Source: Verrucomicrobiia bacterium (GTDB taxonomy: Bacteria > Verrucomicrobiota > Verrucomicrobiia > Limisphaerales > DASXHY01). Taken from it: 64,000 bases of DNA. The notes beneath the pieces are model-generated. The model made no database searches. It saw only the letters and a program-made list of their open reading frames with translations, and was not told where the DNA came from. Made by a program: the position numbers and the translations under genes. Location: positions 124,001-188,000 of the forward strand of contig DASPIL010000103.1 of NCBI GenBank assembly GCA_035629175.1, written 5' to 3'. Within the stretch, counting starts at the first letter, position 1. The number at the start of each line of letters is the position of its first letter. Below, in pieces: positions 8,239 through 17,283 of this stretch.

Positions 8239-9144
8239 TCACTGTGCGAACAAGCGGAAGAATCTGGAACCCTGTGCTGCGGGCACTGTCATCGTCTGTT
8301 CCATCCCCGCAAAAACAGGCAAACCCGCAACGTTCTGCCACGTGCCCACAGAAAGGTTTGTTCGCGATTGAAGCGTAAACCCAGAGATCGCAGCGGGCCA
8401 GCCGAGTTGAATCGAGTTGTTCGCCGCGGCACGCATGTTCAGGTAAACCAGGGCGTTGGTCGAAATGACGTCGATCTCGCCTCCGACGACAAACACTTCC
8501 GTTCCGATGCCATTGTCGAGCCTCGTCATCCAGCTGAAGGTTCGCGCATTAGCGAATTGCGACAGGACTGGTGGTGTGATGGGAAGCGCCGCGGCGTCGT
8601 AAGCGGTTTTCGATGGATCACTGAAATAGAGCGTGAGCGTCGGGACCACCATTCCAATCCGGGTTGAAACACCGTCCACAATGATGTCGGAGCTCCCCGA
8701 TTCGATCGTGAGGGAATCATTGTTATTGAACTCATTGTAGACTCCCACGTACCCGCACGTGGTGTGTGAAAAATGGGAGGCATTGGTGATCGTATGGCCG
8801 CCGATCTGCACCAGCATCGAAAAGTCGGATGTGTTGGTGAAATACGCGTCGAGAACATCGCCCGCGGGAAAGGACACGAACAACGATTGGCCGACACGTG
8901 CCGGATCGTAGGTGACGCGGCCGCTGAATGGTGTGCCTAGCGCGACACCGGCTGGCAGGGAATTCGAAGGATTTCGGATGTTGTTGACCGTTCCCTGGAA
9001 CCAGAACGTGACAGGCGCGGCGTGCGCTCGCGAGACCACATCGCCAAGCGTCAGCAGCAGCAACGCTGCAAAAAAGGCGCGAACGGGCGGCGCGATGAGG
9101 CCACGGGCGTTAAGAATGACGCTTGGGGTGGAATGTTTATCCAT
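8239..9144 (-). CDS. Secreted protein with C-terminal YR-type module, function unknown
   Basis: About 301 residues from the ATG at 9144; an in-frame ATG at 9162 is almost as good, and the frame is open to 9288. A signal peptide follows the start (hydrophobic FFAALLLLTLGDVVSRAHA). The body is beta-rich with a motif set resembling PEP-CTERM-type secreted proteins (VTFWFQGTVNNI ... GTPFSGRVTYDP), but no sorting signal is present. The last 50 residues (FTLQSRTNLSVGTWQNVAG ... RFFRLFAQ) are the recurring module found in other secreted proteins here. No catalytic motif was recognised. Confidence 0.75.
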   Translation of the reverse strand: MDKHSTPSVILNARGLIAPPVRAFFAALLLLTLGDVVSRAHAAPVTFWFQGTVNNIRNPSNSLPAGVALGTPFSGRVTYDPARVGQSLFVSFPAGDVLDAYFTNTSDFSMLVQIGGHTITNASHFSHTTCGYVGVYNEFNNNDSLTIESGSSDIIVDGVSTRIGMVVPTLTLYFSDPSKTAYDAAALPITPPVLSQFANARTFSWMTRLDNGIGTEVFVVGGEIDVISTNALVYLNMRAAANNSIQLGWPAAISGFTLQSRTNLSVGTWQNVAGLPVFAGMEQTMTVPAAQGSRFFRLFAQ

Positions 9145-9382
9145 CGAGGTGGGGGAATGCATGAGCCCGTTGTAGCATCGGACGTTCAAACCACCAATAC
9201 GCCCATGGTCGCACCTGCGCCACAAGGGCGGGGCATTGCGGCCCGATGTCTCCGCCGCGTGAGCGATGCTGCGTTGCAAAATGGACATTGCTCCAGGGGC
9301 CGCAGCTTCGGATAGTTGGTTCCGCCCGCTGATTCGCAGAGCCGCCGCAGCGCGGCCAGTTTACCAAGGCGCGTTGGCAGCG

Positions 9383-12300
9383 TTAATAGACGCGAATAAT
9401 CTCGGCAGTCTCCACAGCGACAGGGCCGAGCAGCCCGGATTCCAGCAACGGAGATTCTTTGGTGTAGTGACGCCAGGTGCTGAAGGTCAGCCGGCCCGTC
9501 GGGCTCGGTTTTCCGTCAACCACCCATTGCGGCACGGCTGTTAGTTCTTCGCCTTTCCATTCAGCGTCACCCGGCAATTGTTCGTCGCCAATAATCCTGT
9601 TGGGCCACAGATTCGTTACCTTTAACACAATCCTGTTTGTGCCTGCCTTCGCGGCTCGCGTGATGTTGACGCGGAATGGGGGCTTCCACAGCACACCCAA
9701 CTCCTTCCCGTTCACGATTACCTCGGCAAAGTTTTTCACGCTCCCGAGGTTCAGCCACAACTCCCGTCGCCCAGCACGTTGAGCGGCGGAGAGTTCAAAT
9801 CCATTCTCGTAAGTGGCGGTTCCCGAAAAGTAACGCACCCCAGGTTCGCTGCGCCCGGTCCACGAGCCGAGTTTGTCCCATGTGATCATCGGCGGAGCGC
9901 CCCACCCAGGAGGGAACGTCAAAGTCCAGGACCCGCTGATCTCGAACGGCGCAGGCACGTTCGTGGCTTCGGCGTGCAGCACTTTGCCGTTGGCGGTTTT
10001 CATCGAGACGTGACCGTTCGTCCAGGCTTTCACCGCCAGCGAGCCTTCGGCTGATACGCCCGGCTCCCATCGCGCTGGCAACGCTTCGACAAGATGATCC
10101 GCCCCCGTTGCGAGCTGTCGAAAGACTACGAACACGGATCCAGCCGGGTCGAAGTCGAGTTTTACGTGCGTGCGGCCATCGTTCTCGCTCCAGACGGCTG
10201 CTGTTTCGATTCGACCCGTGTCGGGATGCCAAAGTTCGGGGACCTTTCCGTTGACGCGGAAGGTGCAATCGGCGGAACTGGATTCGCGACGTTGGTTCGA
10301 TACGAAATAAATATGGGCAGTCCCATCGACCCGATGCGTATACGCCAGGTTCGTGCCGGCTGACCCGCCGCTCACTTCAAAATCGGGTTTGAGCTTGCAC
10401 GAAACGAGAATCTCCTCGAGAGATTTTCCCCACACCACGCGGCCTTTCCCCAACGGGTTCTCAAGCACCGTTTTGCCATCGCATGGTCCCCATATTTCAT
10501 CGGCGATTTGTTTCACCTGTGCATCACAACGGGGATAATCGTCGAGGCTGGGCGAATGCTGCGGACGGGGGCCGACCACCGTCAAACCCGCACGAATCAA
10601 ATCACGCAGGCGACGCACCATGCGGGGCGTCATGTTGGCGTCATCGGGCGGAAGAATCAGAACGGCATAGTTTGCACCACTCGCGAGCACCAGCCGGCCG
10701 TTCAAGACTGCCGCGCCGCGCAGCAATACATCCGCGTTCACGGCGTCATAGTCGTAACCGGCGGGCAGCGGCGGGTTGCCCGCGCGCATAACGACAGGAG
10801 CGCTCTCCCCCACGAAATACGCCGCGTCTGCCACAGTGCGGCCCTGTTGCAACAGAAACTGACAGCGCGAGAGGTAATCGATCCATGCCTTGCCCTGGTT
10901 CCACCAGGTCGCAGTGGGTTCGAAGTTGATGCCGAATGGTCCCATCGTCATCCCCGGCCAGCGGTTCGTCCACGGCTGCATTGCGTATCGATGAAACACA
11001 AAACGATTTATCCCCTGGCAGAACATCAGATCGCCCAGCGGTTTCAGCGAGTAAGGATCATTCTGCCAGCGCCCGTCATTGGGCCATCCCGTGAATGATT
11101 CCGCGGCAACGATTGATTTCCCATAGATGTGCGCCAGGGATGCGGTCATCTTCACCGAAGGATCGCCCTGGCTGCCCGTCCAGAATTCACCCATCACAAC
11201 GTCAGCGGGCGCTCCCGAAATCAGGGATTCAAACGGCCCGGTGTAGGGTTCGATTTCGCTGATCAAACCATTTTGCCGGCAGAGGTCAGCGAAGTGCGCG
11301 AAATAATTTTCGGCAAACAGATCCGACACCGTTTTGCGCATGTCCCAGAGAAATCGTTCGGTAACCGCGGGACTCTCCACCACGAATCGGTTGAACGCGG
11401 GCAGGAATGGAAGCGGATCATACCCGCGGCGCTTTTGGAATTCCTCCCGAAATTTCGGGCTCCAATCCTGGGTGCCCACTTCATAACTGTCGACCAATGC
11501 CGACACGAGCGTCTTGCCAGCCAGGGATCCGATCTCGTCGAGGATCTTCTTCATGAAACCTTCCCAATGCGCATCGAGGCCGGTCTTGGTGAGTTTATCG
11601 CATTCGAGCCCGAGGCCTTCTCTGGGCGCAGGGTGATTGTTCACACCGATGGGCGTGTAGCCGAGTCGCAGAACGATCCAATCGCCAGACGGGACATCCC
11701 ATCGCAGGCGGCCGTCAGCATCCATGTTGGTTGTGAGATTCAGGATCCCGTCGCGGGGAATTGCCGTGTTGCCAAACGAGACCGTCGCGGGCGGCGGTCG
11801 GACAAATGTGCGATACGCGGAGGTCTTGCCGATCGAGCGGATCGCAGCCAGCTCATTTGTGTCGGCGGGGAAGACGAGCGTGTCGCCCTCGCCCACGGTG
11901 ACGCTGGCGGCCTGCCCATCGAGCGAGAGTTCGACGCGCAATTGCTTGACGGCTCCCGGCGCGGGATCGCCGCCGAGGTCGATGTTATTAACGCCGACGG
12001 ATTTCCGGCCGTCCCGAACCATCTCGTTGAGCCGCGAGGTGACGTCCGCAACCCCTCCGAAATCCGGCTCATACACGGCACGCGTGATCTCCAGTTTCGC
12101 TGCCCTGGCGCCGGTGGATTGTGCAGCGACCGGGGGCGCTTTGAAGGCAAGCACGCCGATGTCGTGGTAATAGCCGAGGTTGGCAGGGGGCAAAGGCAGA
12201 ACGGCGTCGAAACGATGCGGCCCGGCAATGCGGGCTTCGCTCGAAGTCAGGCGCTGCATTGCGTTCGTCACAGTGTTCCAGGGTCCGCCGCTGCTGGACC

Positions 12301-12658
12301 AGCCCGCGCAATTCATGATGCCGAGTTTGAAATCCAGGCGTTCGGCTTCCTGCACGGCGAACTTGAAATGCTCCCGCCATTCCGGACTCATGAACTTCAC
12401 CGGACCTGCGGGGATGCTGCAGTCGACGTTAAATATCGTGGCGGCGCCGAGGCCGATCTGCTTCATCGCCTCGAGGTCGGCGGTGATGCCTTCGCGCGTG
12501 ACATTGCCGTTCATCCAATGCCACCAGGTTTGCGGCCTGGCGGATTCCGGCGGGTTGACGAATGCCGATTCGAGCCTGTCCGCGCCGGACGCGGCGAGGC
12601 CTGCAACCATCACAAGAGATGAAAGCAATTTCCGATCTGCCAATTTCCTGTTCCACAT
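9383..12658 (-). CDS. GH106 alpha-L-rhamnosidase-like glycoside hydrolase
   Basis: 1,091 residues from the ATG at 12658; the frame also opens at a TTG at 12673. An N-terminal export signal precedes FVNPPESARPQTWWHWMNGN, the hallmark start of family GH106 enzymes, followed by VTREGITADLEAMKQIGLGA. The (beta/alpha)-barrel region continues through SYEVGTQDWSPKF and SLAHIYGKSIVAAESFTGWP. The C-terminal 200 residues are a jelly-roll type beta-sandwich (LWLNLGSVKNFAEVIVNGKE, GVLWKPPFRVNIT). GH106 enzymes release terminal rhamnose from pectic rhamnogalacturonan, ulvan-type or glycoside substrates with an inverting mechanism; the actual substrate cannot be read from sequence. Length is normal for the family. 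It is transcribed alone, with a repeat-bearing gap upstream. Confidence 0.88.
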   Translation of the reverse strand: MWNRKLADRKLLSSLVMVAGLAASGADRLESAFVNPPESARPQTWWHWMNGNVTREGITADLEAMKQIGLGAATIFNVDCSIPAGPVKFMSPEWREHFKFAVQEAERLDFKLGIMNCAGWSSSGGPWNTVTNAMQRLTSSEARIAGPHRFDAVLPLPPANLGYYHDIGVLAFKAPPVAAQSTGARAAKLEITRAVYEPDFGGVADVTSRLNEMVRDGRKSVGVNNIDLGGDPAPGAVKQLRVELSLDGQAASVTVGEGDTLVFPADTNELAAIRSIGKTSAYRTFVRPPPATVSFGNTAIPRDGILNLTTNMDADGRLRWDVPSGDWIVLRLGYTPIGVNNHPAPREGLGLECDKLTKTGLDAHWEGFMKKILDEIGSLAGKTLVSALVDSYEVGTQDWSPKFREEFQKRRGYDPLPFLPAFNRFVVESPAVTERFLWDMRKTVSDLFAENYFAHFADLCRQNGLISEIEPYTGPFESLISGAPADVVMGEFWTGSQGDPSVKMTASLAHIYGKSIVAAESFTGWPNDGRWQNDPYSLKPLGDLMFCQGINRFVFHRYAMQPWTNRWPGMTMGPFGINFEPTATWWNQGKAWIDYLSRCQFLLQQGRTVADAAYFVGESAPVVMRAGNPPLPAGYDYDAVNADVLLRGAAVLNGRLVLASGANYAVLILPPDDANMTPRMVRRLRDLIRAGLTVVGPRPQHSPSLDDYPRCDAQVKQIADEIWGPCDGKTVLENPLGKGRVVWGKSLEEILVSCKLKPDFEVSGGSAGTNLAYTHRVDGTAHIYFVSNQRRESSSADCTFRVNGKVPELWHPDTGRIETAAVWSENDGRTHVKLDFDPAGSVFVVFRQLATGADHLVEALPARWEPGVSAEGSLAVKAWTNGHVSMKTANGKVLHAEATNVPAPFEISGSWTLTFPPGWGAPPMITWDKLGSWTGRSEPGVRYFSGTATYENGFELSAAQRAGRRELWLNLGSVKNFAEVIVNGKELGVLWKPPFRVNITRAAKAGTNRIVLKVTNLWPNRIIGDEQLPGDAEWKGEELTAVPQWVVDGKPSPTGRLTFSTWRHYTKESPLLESGLLGPVAVETAEIIRVY

Positions 12659-13206
12659 GATTTTTAAACTCAAACTTTGAACTCCGAATTCTAATTCTCC
12701 ATTCTGAATTCTGCATTCTGACGTGTCGGTTCATTCTGCCCGCAAATGGGAAAATAGTCTAAACACGGGTGGCACCCAAGAACACGGAATTCACGGACTC
12801 CCTTCTCGCCGCGCACGATTCGCGAGAAGGCTGAAGGAGTGTTCGTCGGGTAACGATTGTTCGTCTCGTGTTGTCAGCCGCTCCCTTTCCTTATTGGGTA
12901 TACACTGCCTGGGAGCGGACCCGCCGGGAAAGAACTGGCCTGAATTGCTCGGAGATCGCCTCAAACCCAAAGTCAGAAATGTTTAGATTTCCGCTGCTCT
13001 CTTTCGTGTGGTTCGTGTGATTCGTGGTTAACTTCCTTTCTTCAATTCGCGTAAACCCATTCTCCCCCGTCCCATTTGGCTACCGGCTCTGGCGCGGTGT
13101 GTGATTCATGGGAATGCCTGTCTTCGTTCTCCCGATCGACTGTTGCGAGCCTTGGATGCGCAAATCACCTCATTGCGGCGAGTATTGAACGGGTGAAACT
13201 TTCGAC
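12659..13206. other. Non-coding gap with ATTCT-rich stretch and inverted dispersed repeats
   Basis: Between the divergent GH106 gene and the 68-residue basic gene. At 12686-12720 the word ATTCT occurs five to six times at irregular 6-9 base spacing, an AT-rich microsatellite-like patch directly upstream of the GH106 start. At 13001-13030 a dispersed repeat of the ACACGAA/ACCACGAA type lies in inverted orientation, followed at 13041-13058 by the inverted GGGTTTACGCGAATTGAA word. No gene was seen. Confidence 0.65.
13001..13058 (-). repeat. Dispersed intergenic repeat, modules A and B, inverted
   Basis: Reads on the minus strand as TAACCACGAATCACACGAAC then CACACGAAAG (module A, 13001-13030). 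Beside it is GGGTTTACGCGAATTGAA (module B, 13041-13058). The same words recur in at least eight other gaps of the left half of the window, mostly in the opposite orientation. Confidence 0.8.
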
Positions 13207-13413
13207 ATGGCTACTGCGAAAAAGAAAGCTTCAAAAAAGAAAGCTGCGAAACGGCAGTTGATCAATACCGGCACGGACAAGCGCTTCGTCCGCCGCAATG
13301 CGAAAGGACGATTCAAAGAGAGCGACGACGTCGGCAAATCTTTGGCAGCCGACCGCCGGAAGAAAGCAAAAACAAAATCAAAGCCAGGGCAGGGAGACAA
13401 AGGCGACAGGTGA
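13207..13413 (+). CDS. Small Lys/Arg-rich conserved protein
   Basis: 68 residues. The first 15 are almost pure Ala/Lys (MATAKKKASKKKAAKR), then INTGTDKRFVRRNAKGRF, KESDDVGKSLAADRR and a basic tail ending GQGDKGDR. I recall very similar short proteins (TGTDKRFVRR ... GRFKESDDVG) from Verrucomicrobiota and some other soil bacteria, all annotated hypothetical. The composition suggests a nucleic-acid-binding protein acting in the cytoplasm, but there is no characterised relative. The start is supported by the GGGTGAAA stretch about 12 bases upstream and by the conserved N-terminus. The gene is free-standing and faces the VOC gene convergently across a repeat-filled gap. Confidence 0.85.
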   Translation: MATAKKKASKKKAAKRQLINTGTDKRFVRRNAKGRFKESDDVGKSLAADRRKKAKTKSKPGQGDKGDR

Positions 13414-13436
13414 TCGCGGGCTCGGAAATAAAGGCC

Positions 13437-13612
13437 GCTTAACCACAACGGCACAACGCGGCAGCGCCGGAACCAAGGGATGGACACGGATCCGGAGAAG
13501 ACAAAGGCCGTTTAACCACGAATTACACGAACCACACGAAATAACTGAAACGAGGCCAGAATCGGGTTTGGAGCCGCGCCCACACTCGTGTGAATAGTGT
13601 GTTTCGTGGTTG
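13437..13612 (+). repeat. Dispersed composite repeat with a convergent inverted copy
   Basis: A forward module G-like stretch (AACCACAACGGCACAACGCG at 13441), a GGACACGGAT word near 13481 and a forward module A (TTTAACCACGAATTACACGA ... ACACGAA, 13511-13542) face an inverted module A (CACACTCGTGTG ... TTTCGTGGTTG, 13581-13612). The two copies of A could pair as a long imperfect hairpin. It lies between the convergent 68-residue gene and the VOC gene, where it could act on either transcript end, but that is inference. Confidence 0.7.
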
Positions 13613-13646
13613 TTTCCTTCTTCAGGTAGTCCCGTTCAGGCGCACA

Positions 13647-14027
13647 TCAAAGCAGAGGCGTGGTGCGCTTGCACAACTGCAGCGACAGCCCCCAGGGATC
13701 GCGCATCATGATCAGGTGCGACCCGTCGGCCTGACGGACTTCATCGACGATCTTCGCGCCAGCCGCGATAAGCCGCTCGGAATCCTTTGCGGGATCGGCG
13801 CTCACCAGTGCGAGATGAAACGTGAGCGGATTCATACTGTGGTAATCCGGAACCTGATCGGGCGGATTACAGTAGATTTCGATCACGGACGAACTGGAGT
13901 CGGCCAGAAAATGGGTTTGCGTTGGATGCGGAACGTGGCGGACAACCCGCAAGCCGCAGTGTTTACAATACCAGTCCGCCACAGCGACAGGGTCAGCGAC
14001 ATTGAATGCGGCGTGTTCAATTTTCAT
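13647..14027 (-). CDS. VOC-family (glyoxalase/dioxygenase fold) protein
   Basis: 126 residues, one complete vicinal-oxygen-chelate unit of two beta-alpha-beta-beta-beta repeats. Candidate metal ligands sit at the expected positions: His5 (KIEHAAFNV), Glu50 (SVIEIY), His71 (TFHLAL) and Gln117 (SLQL). Gln in place of the usual Glu at the last position is a mild oddity. The fold covers glyoxalase I, extradiol dioxygenases, fosfomycin-resistance proteins and others. Nothing here singles out the substrate. The protein is cytoplasmic with no signal peptide. It lies 53 bases beyond the stop of the fucosidase gene on the same strand, so they could be co-transcribed, with the fucosidase first. Confidence 0.85.
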   Translation of the reverse strand: MKIEHAAFNVADPVAVADWYCKHCGLRVVRHVPHPTQTHFLADSSSSVIEIYCNPPDQVPDYHSMNPLTFHLALVSADPAKDSERLIAAGAKIVDEVRQADGSHLIMMRDPWGLSLQLCKRTTPLL

Positions 14028-14080
14028 AAACAGTTATCGGTTGTTCGTTGAGTGCCATTTTCAACAGTTCAGCGTTGCAG

Positions 14081-15850
14081 TCACAGTTCAATCCTGAACA
14101 CCACCGACGTCGCGAATGGCATTTGCGGCGGACAGGTCACCGTCAATCCGTCCGATTCCTGACGCCAATCCAGTGGCCCATCGTGCCCGAGCATCTTTAC
14201 TGACCGAACCCGCTGGCTCGCGTTCGATCCAAGGGTTTTGATGTTCAAGCGTGCACCGGGTTCTGGGACGGCCATGCAAAAGGCATACACCGCGCCGTCC
14301 TTCCCCAGCGTGAATCGGAAATCCGTTGGACCGAACTGAAACTCCGCGTGCCTTCGTCCAAGCTTCCCGCCCGGAAGCATCTTCAACCGGCCGCCGTCCG
14401 TGTTGCCTTCGCCTGCCACCCGCCATGCGCGGCTGCCATAAATGGCTTCGCCGTTTCTTCGCATCCAAACGCCCACCTCCTTCAACATCCGCTGGCTTCC
14501 CTCATCCAGCGAGCCATCGGGCAATAGCGAGACACACACGGCGGCATTCCCATCCTTGGCCACGGCTTCGATAACGTAACGGATCACCATGCCGGAATCG
14601 TATGTAAAACCCGGGCTGTAATACCAATCCCCGACGGGCGCTTCAGCAATCCATGGCTGATCGGTTTTGATCTGAGCGGGAATGCCATGTTCTTCCGTGT
14701 TGACCGTGCCGTTGTTCTTTGGACGGAACTTCACGATGCTGAACGTGTCGACCTTGCCGCGCCGCGCGAGAGCCTGGTTATAGAAATGTGCAATCACGCG
14801 TTGCATGGCATCGCACTTATAACCCGATCCCGTGCCCGACCCGCTAAACGGCTGCGTACTGGTGCCATCCGTATAAATGAAATCCGGATCGTAACCGTCA
14901 ATCACATCCATCATCCGCAACGCCCATTGCGTCGCATACCACTCGGCGTAGCGCAGGTGGTTTGTGAAGATCCCGGACGCAGGCACGTTCCACGGCCCTG
15001 CCGCCGCGCGCGCGACGCCTTCGTATTCCCGCAGATCAATGCCATACAGAAGCCGAGGATCGAGCCCTTCCCACCATTTCCCCTTGCCATCTGCGAGCGT
15101 GAGGTGGGCGTCGTACGGCACACCGGCTTTCGGGCCGTCCTTGTCGCTGCCAAACGCGGTCTGCCACCAATACCAGGTGTATTCGTGATGGAATGTGACA
15201 CCGTAACGCATGCCTTCTGACCGCGCAGCTTTCGCCCATTCGGCCAGCAGATTGCGTTTGGGTCCGAGCCGGGTTGAATTCCATGGATGATGCCTGGAAT
15301 CCCAAAGGTCGAAGTTATCATGATGAACTCCCTGGATGATCAGGAAACGCGCGCCGGCTTCTTTGTAGGATTGACTCAGGGCTGCTGGATTCAAGTTGGT
15401 GGGATTCCATGCGCGCAGCACCTCTTTGTAACCGACCTCGGACGGATGACCAAAGTTCTTCAAATGGTTCTGGTATGCGGCGTGGCCCTGTTTGTAGAGA
15501 TTGCGCGCGTACCAATCACCGCTTTGCCCGGATGCCTGGGGACCGAAATGAACCCAGATGCCGAACTTCGCCTCGCGCAGCCAATCCGGCACGCCGGGAT
15601 AATTGGTTTCGATCGATTCCCACGAAGGCGCGAAAGGCCCGCTTGCGATGTCGAGATCCAGTTTGGCTTCGGGGAAACTCCTCGCGTTGCCGAGGGGCAC
15701 GCTGTCCTGCGGGCGCGGTGCCGCGACTTCGGGCATGGGCGGCAGGTGGGGTTGCGTGACGCAACTGGAAAGGGCGATGACGAATGCGCAAGCCATCAAA
15801 CAGTGCACGGCTGGGCGAGGTCTCCGGAGAAGTTTCGCAATCAGCGTCAT
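14081..15850 (-). CDS. Lipoprotein alpha-L-fucosidase, GH29
   Basis: 589 residues. The N-terminal lipoprotein signal ends in the lipobox LSSC (Cys30), so the enzyme is probably anchored in a membrane facing the periplasm or the outside. The GH29 (beta/alpha)-barrel is recognisable from WLREAKFGIWVHFGP (residues 90-104), FLIIQGVHHDNFDLWDS (169-185), YGVTFHHEY and DFIYTDG (323-329), where Asp328 is the expected nucleophile. The final 100 residues form a beta-sandwich typical of the family. Retaining GH29 enzymes remove alpha-L-fucose from plant xyloglucan, algal fucans or glycoconjugates. No strong Shine-Dalgarno sequence precedes the ATG. The gene is followed closely by the VOC gene and preceded by a repeat-filled gap. 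Confidence 0.92.
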   Translation of the reverse strand: MTLIAKLLRRPRPAVHCLMACAFVIALSSCVTQPHLPPMPEVAAPRPQDSVPLGNARSFPEAKLDLDIASGPFAPSWESIETNYPGVPDWLREAKFGIWVHFGPQASGQSGDWYARNLYKQGHAAYQNHLKNFGHPSEVGYKEVLRAWNPTNLNPAALSQSYKEAGARFLIIQGVHHDNFDLWDSRHHPWNSTRLGPKRNLLAEWAKAARSEGMRYGVTFHHEYTWYWWQTAFGSDKDGPKAGVPYDAHLTLADGKGKWWEGLDPRLLYGIDLREYEGVARAAAGPWNVPASGIFTNHLRYAEWYATQWALRMMDVIDGYDPDFIYTDGTSTQPFSGSGTGSGYKCDAMQRVIAHFYNQALARRGKVDTFSIVKFRPKNNGTVNTEEHGIPAQIKTDQPWIAEAPVGDWYYSPGFTYDSGMVIRYVIEAVAKDGNAAVCVSLLPDGSLDEGSQRMLKEVGVWMRRNGEAIYGSRAWRVAGEGNTDGGRLKMLPGGKLGRRHAEFQFGPTDFRFTLGKDGAVYAFCMAVPEPGARLNIKTLGSNASQRVRSVKMLGHDGPLDWRQESDGLTVTCPPQMPFATSVVFRIEL

Positions 15851-16262
15851 AAGAATGTTCTCAGTCTGCGCAACATGAGATTCCTTTTTCGAGCGGAAAA
15901 ACCTCTACCCTATGAGGGAATTCAACCACGCATGGACACGGATAAACACGGATCTGACGAAGAATGCTGAAACGCTAAAAACTAAAAGTTCCATCACGCT
16001 CGCGAAGTCACACTGAAGCAGGTGAAGCCTGCGCTCCCGTTCGACGTTTGTCTTCTTCGCGCCCTTTGCGACCGTAGCGTGGGATTACTTGTTTGACCAC
16101 GGACAGGAGGTATACCCACGAAAGACACAGGGGTCTCAGGCCGATATTCAGGAGCTCACGCGGGTCGCCGCCCGGCTTTAACTTGACGATCGGTATGGCT
16201 ATGTCAGACTTCGCGCCGCCGCTGTGAGAGTCCATTGTCGCGGTCGAAAAAGGAAAATTCCC
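15851..16262. other. Non-coding gap between divergent genes, repeat-filled
   Basis: Separates the divergent fucosidase gene and the unknown secreted gene. It holds a dispersed composite repeat at 15921-16056, a degenerate copy at 16094-16130 and the end stretch leading to an AGGA ribosome-binding site at 16251-16254. Promoters for both genes should be here but I cannot assign them. Confidence 0.6.
15921..16056 (+). repeat. Dispersed composite repeat, modules C, D and E
   Basis: Module C (TTCAACCACGCATGGACACG then GATAAACACGGAT) at 15921-15952 is followed by module D (GCTGAAACGCTAAAAACTAA at 15966) and, about 50 bases later, module E (CCGTTCGACGTTTGTCTT at 16037-16054). The same D and E words in the same order occur at 21508-21556, after another ACCACGAAT-type block. 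A poorer ACCACGGACAGG / CCACGAAAGACACAG copy follows at 16094-16130. Confidence 0.75.
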
Positions 16263-17255
16263 ATGAACTCACGAGTTCGCTTTTGGTTGAACGCCGCAGC
16301 CGTTGCAGCGCTTTTGTTTCCGCCGTGCGCTCGGGCGAAGGATGTCCTGGAACTCCAATCGCACGCCGCAGAGGACGGCTGGTTTCATTACCGCCTGCGC
16401 ACACTCGAAGATCCTTTTTTCAACGGGATTCACATTGCCGGCATCGGGCCCTGGTTCACTAACTATATTACGAGCATCGTGCCCGAGGGTTGGACTAACG
16501 GTTTCTACAATGGAACGTGGAACGGGATAGCATACGACGGCTGGGCCCCGCAGCCCCGTTTGAACGAAATCAGTTTTTCCGTGCAAAGCGGGCAGCATCA
16601 TTTTCGAGAGGGAATGGTCACCCTGATCATCGGTCTCACCTCCTTCGATCCCATGTTTAGCGGGGGCGGATATATCAACTTGAAGGCGCTCGTTCCCTGC
16701 CGTCCGGAGGATGCCAGTGGAGGGGAGCAAGAAATGGTCACGCGCGCAGAACTGGTGCCTGATGTAGTCGTCGATGAACTGATCGTGACGAACGGCCTGG
16801 TTTACGGCATCACGTTCTCGTGGAACGGGGAATCGACCGTTCAAATGGAGGGATCGCATGACTTTGTAGCATGGATCCCAATTGCGAGAATCCATGGTTA
16901 TGCTCCGCAGACGACCTGGCGCACCAATGTGGCGCTGAATGGGTTTGGCAGTTTCTTCAGGCTGTCACTTCTTTCAGCCCGGCATCTTCCGGGGCTTGCC
17001 AGCCAGGCCGGAAAAGGCACGCGCGCTGGTCCCACGATTCCATTGCAGCAACAAAGAATCGCCGGCTCCAAGTTGTTGGTGATGTTCATATCCGAGCCGG
17101 GTAAAAGCTATGTGATTGAACAAAGCGAATTCGGTGGGGAGATCTTCTCAAGAGCACGCGTCGACGCCTCGGAGGCTGTCACTGAAGTGCCGCTGGAGAT
17201 CGTCCATGATCGCCCCAGCGTAAAAATACATGTGCGAGAATTGACGGAGAAGTGA
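16263..17255 (+). CDS. Secreted protein of unknown function
   Basis: 330 residues from the ATG at 16263, chosen because AGGA lies eight bases upstream and a signal peptide follows (MNSRVRFWLNAAAVAALLFP, cleavage near CARA). The frame is open to 16224. The mature part has a beta-rich first half with the phrase GWTNGFYNGTWNGIAYDGW and a Cys in LVPCRPEDA. The second half contains two stretches resembling the FSWNGESTVQMEGSHDF and YVIEQSEFGG parts of the YxIE module that ends other secreted proteins here. No catalytic residues are recognisable. It stands alone with repeat-filled gaps on both sides. Confidence 0.72.
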   Translation: MNSRVRFWLNAAAVAALLFPPCARAKDVLELQSHAAEDGWFHYRLRTLEDPFFNGIHIAGIGPWFTNYITSIVPEGWTNGFYNGTWNGIAYDGWAPQPRLNEISFSVQSGQHHFREGMVTLIIGLTSFDPMFSGGGYINLKALVPCRPEDASGGEQEMVTRAELVPDVVVDELIVTNGLVYGITFSWNGESTVQMEGSHDFVAWIPIARIHGYAPQTTWRTNVALNGFGSFFRLSLLSARHLPGLASQAGKGTRAGPTIPLQQQRIAGSKLLVMFISEPGKSYVIEQSEFGGEIFSRARVDASEAVTEVPLEIVHDRPSVKIHVRELTEK

Positions 17256-17283
17256 AGTCAGTCGTCTGATGTCCCTTGTCCGG

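Noticed and set aside
7910-8378. Small overlapping frames upstream of the VPDSG-CTERM gene
   Set aside because: There is no ribosome-binding site, no recognisable product and heavy overlap among frames on both strands.
11129-12622. A 497-residue plus-strand frame inside the GH106 gene
   Set aside because: The GH106 frame on the minus strand has clear family motifs along the same stretch. The plus-strand product has none.
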